Shown: positions 37,329 through 37,599 of the stretch, piece after piece
Position numbering within the stretch: position 1 is the stretch's first letter
Layout: the number at the start of each line of letters is the position of its first letter
Assembly: GCA_036507655.1 (NCBI GenBank)
Contig: DATCIS010000026.1
Span: 1-37,599 of the forward strand
Direction of reading: 5' to 3'
Source: 2-01-FULL-49-22 sp036507655
GTDB lineage: Bacteria; Patescibacteriota; Saccharimonadia; Saccharimonadales; UBA10212
Length of the DNA stretch: 37,599 bases
Translations under genes and position numbers: made by a program
The notes under the pieces: generated by a model
Seen by the model: only the letters and a program-made list of their open reading frames with translations
Told to the model about the DNA's origin: nothing
Databases searched by the model: none

Positions 37329-37599
37329 TTACCGGGTTTTGCGGGCGATTTCCCTTTCTTGCTGGCGGCGCTTAATGGTTTCGCGCTTATCGTAAGTCTT
37401 TTTACCTTTTCCAGTAGCAATCCGTAGTTTGATGTAGCGACCACCCGTTAGTATTTCAAGCGGGACAATTGTATTGCCCTGCTTGGCAGCTATTAGCCTA
37501 TCTATCTCTGCTCTTTTCGCCAACAGTTTGCGGGTACGGGTTTGAGCATCATCCGGAATTTGAATACCGCGCGCAGAGCTAACTTGGGCATTTATTAAC
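37329..37599 (-). CDS. smpB: SsrA-binding protein SmpB (N-terminal part beyond window)
   Basis: An open minus-strand frame from the window edge to a stop at 37329 gives 89 residues of the C-terminal part. It reads LINAQVSSARG at the cut end, then TRTRKLLAKRAEID, IVPLEILTGGRYIKLRIATG and KGKKTYDKRETIKRR, closely matching SmpB, which binds tmRNA and rescues stalled ribosomes. The basic tail (QQEREIARKTR) that reaches into the ribosomal A site is complete. About 60 N-terminal residues lie outside. The internal ATG at 37523 is not the start. No tmRNA gene is seen between here and xth. Confidence 0.93.
   Translation of the reverse strand, partial: LINAQVSSARGIQIPDDAQTRTRKLLAKRAEIDRLIAAKQGNTIVPLEILTGGRYIKLRIATGKGKKTYDKRETIKRRQQEREIARKTR

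Noticed and set aside
37329..37523. A separate 64-residue gene starting at 37523
   Set aside because: The frame continues upstream to the window edge with clear SmpB sequence, so this is an internal methionine.
1..37599. CRISPR array, insertion sequence, prophage or rRNA operon
   Set aside because: No regular spaced direct repeats, transposase, integrase, phage structural gene or rRNA sequence was recognised.

Overview
This window looks like a chromosomal segment of a Candidate Phyla Radiation (Patescibacteria) bacterium, most likely a Saccharibacterium (TM7). The call rests on gene content, not on any database search. It carries a compact mraZ-to-ftsQ-like cell-wall cluster, a PEGA-domain protein, a YerB-like DUF3048 protein, a DUF4367-like membrane protein, a sortase, a sigma-region-4/HARE-HTH protein and a VirD4/TraD-like ATPase. 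No key gene appears to need TGA recoding, and mraY ends on TGA, so the code is standard (unlike Gracilibacteria or Absconditabacteria).

Layout. (1) 1-3345: a truncated minus-strand gene for a protein with a homing-endonuclease-associated repeat faces a plus-strand aldo/keto reductase and family-1 glycosidase pair, followed by a small membrane protein. (2) 3413-12825, plus strand: a terminator, then the mraZ promoter with four GTGGG boxes, then mraZ, rsmH, ftsL-like, ftsI, mraY, ftsW, murG and ftsQ-like. A secreted coiled-coil protein and a pilin-like protein follow. murC-F, ddl, ftsA and ftsZ are not in this window. (3) 13468-27473, minus strand: VirD4-like ATPase, sigma4/HARE protein, topA, dprA, pth, der, a response regulator and histidine kinase pair, a Y-family polymerase and its small partner. 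(4) 27809-31792, minus: tRNA-Glu, DUF3048 protein, gltX and a DUF4367-like protein. (5) 31918-37599: a plus-strand PEGA protein convergent with a sortase, tRNA-Leu, then minus-strand NAD(P)HX-dehydratase-like, HAD phosphatase, xth and the 3' part of smpB.

The intergenic regions are the most unusual part. Between dprA and pth, both on the minus strand, lies a 627-bp spacer. It has a plus-strand promoter (TTGACT-17-TAAAAT), about 450 nt in which nearly everything falls into nested perfect helices, and a plus-strand intrinsic terminator. This is a strong candidate for an undescribed structured RNA. Other structured spacers lie downstream of topA, between der and pth, between the polymerase operon and tRNA-Glu, and between mraZ and rsmH. 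A ~70-bp hairpin-bearing repeat occurs twice with a compensated inner stem, and a second shorter hairpin also occurs twice. A 13-bp inverted repeat supplies the stop codons of both convergent genes at 33.4-33.6 kb.

Many genes have a TANNNT hexamer 6-7 nt before the start codon and no Shine-Dalgarno sequence, which suggests leaderless transcripts are common. A few (mraZ, xth, the polymerase partner) have clear Shine-Dalgarno sites instead. All structures were found by eye; no folding program or homology search was run.
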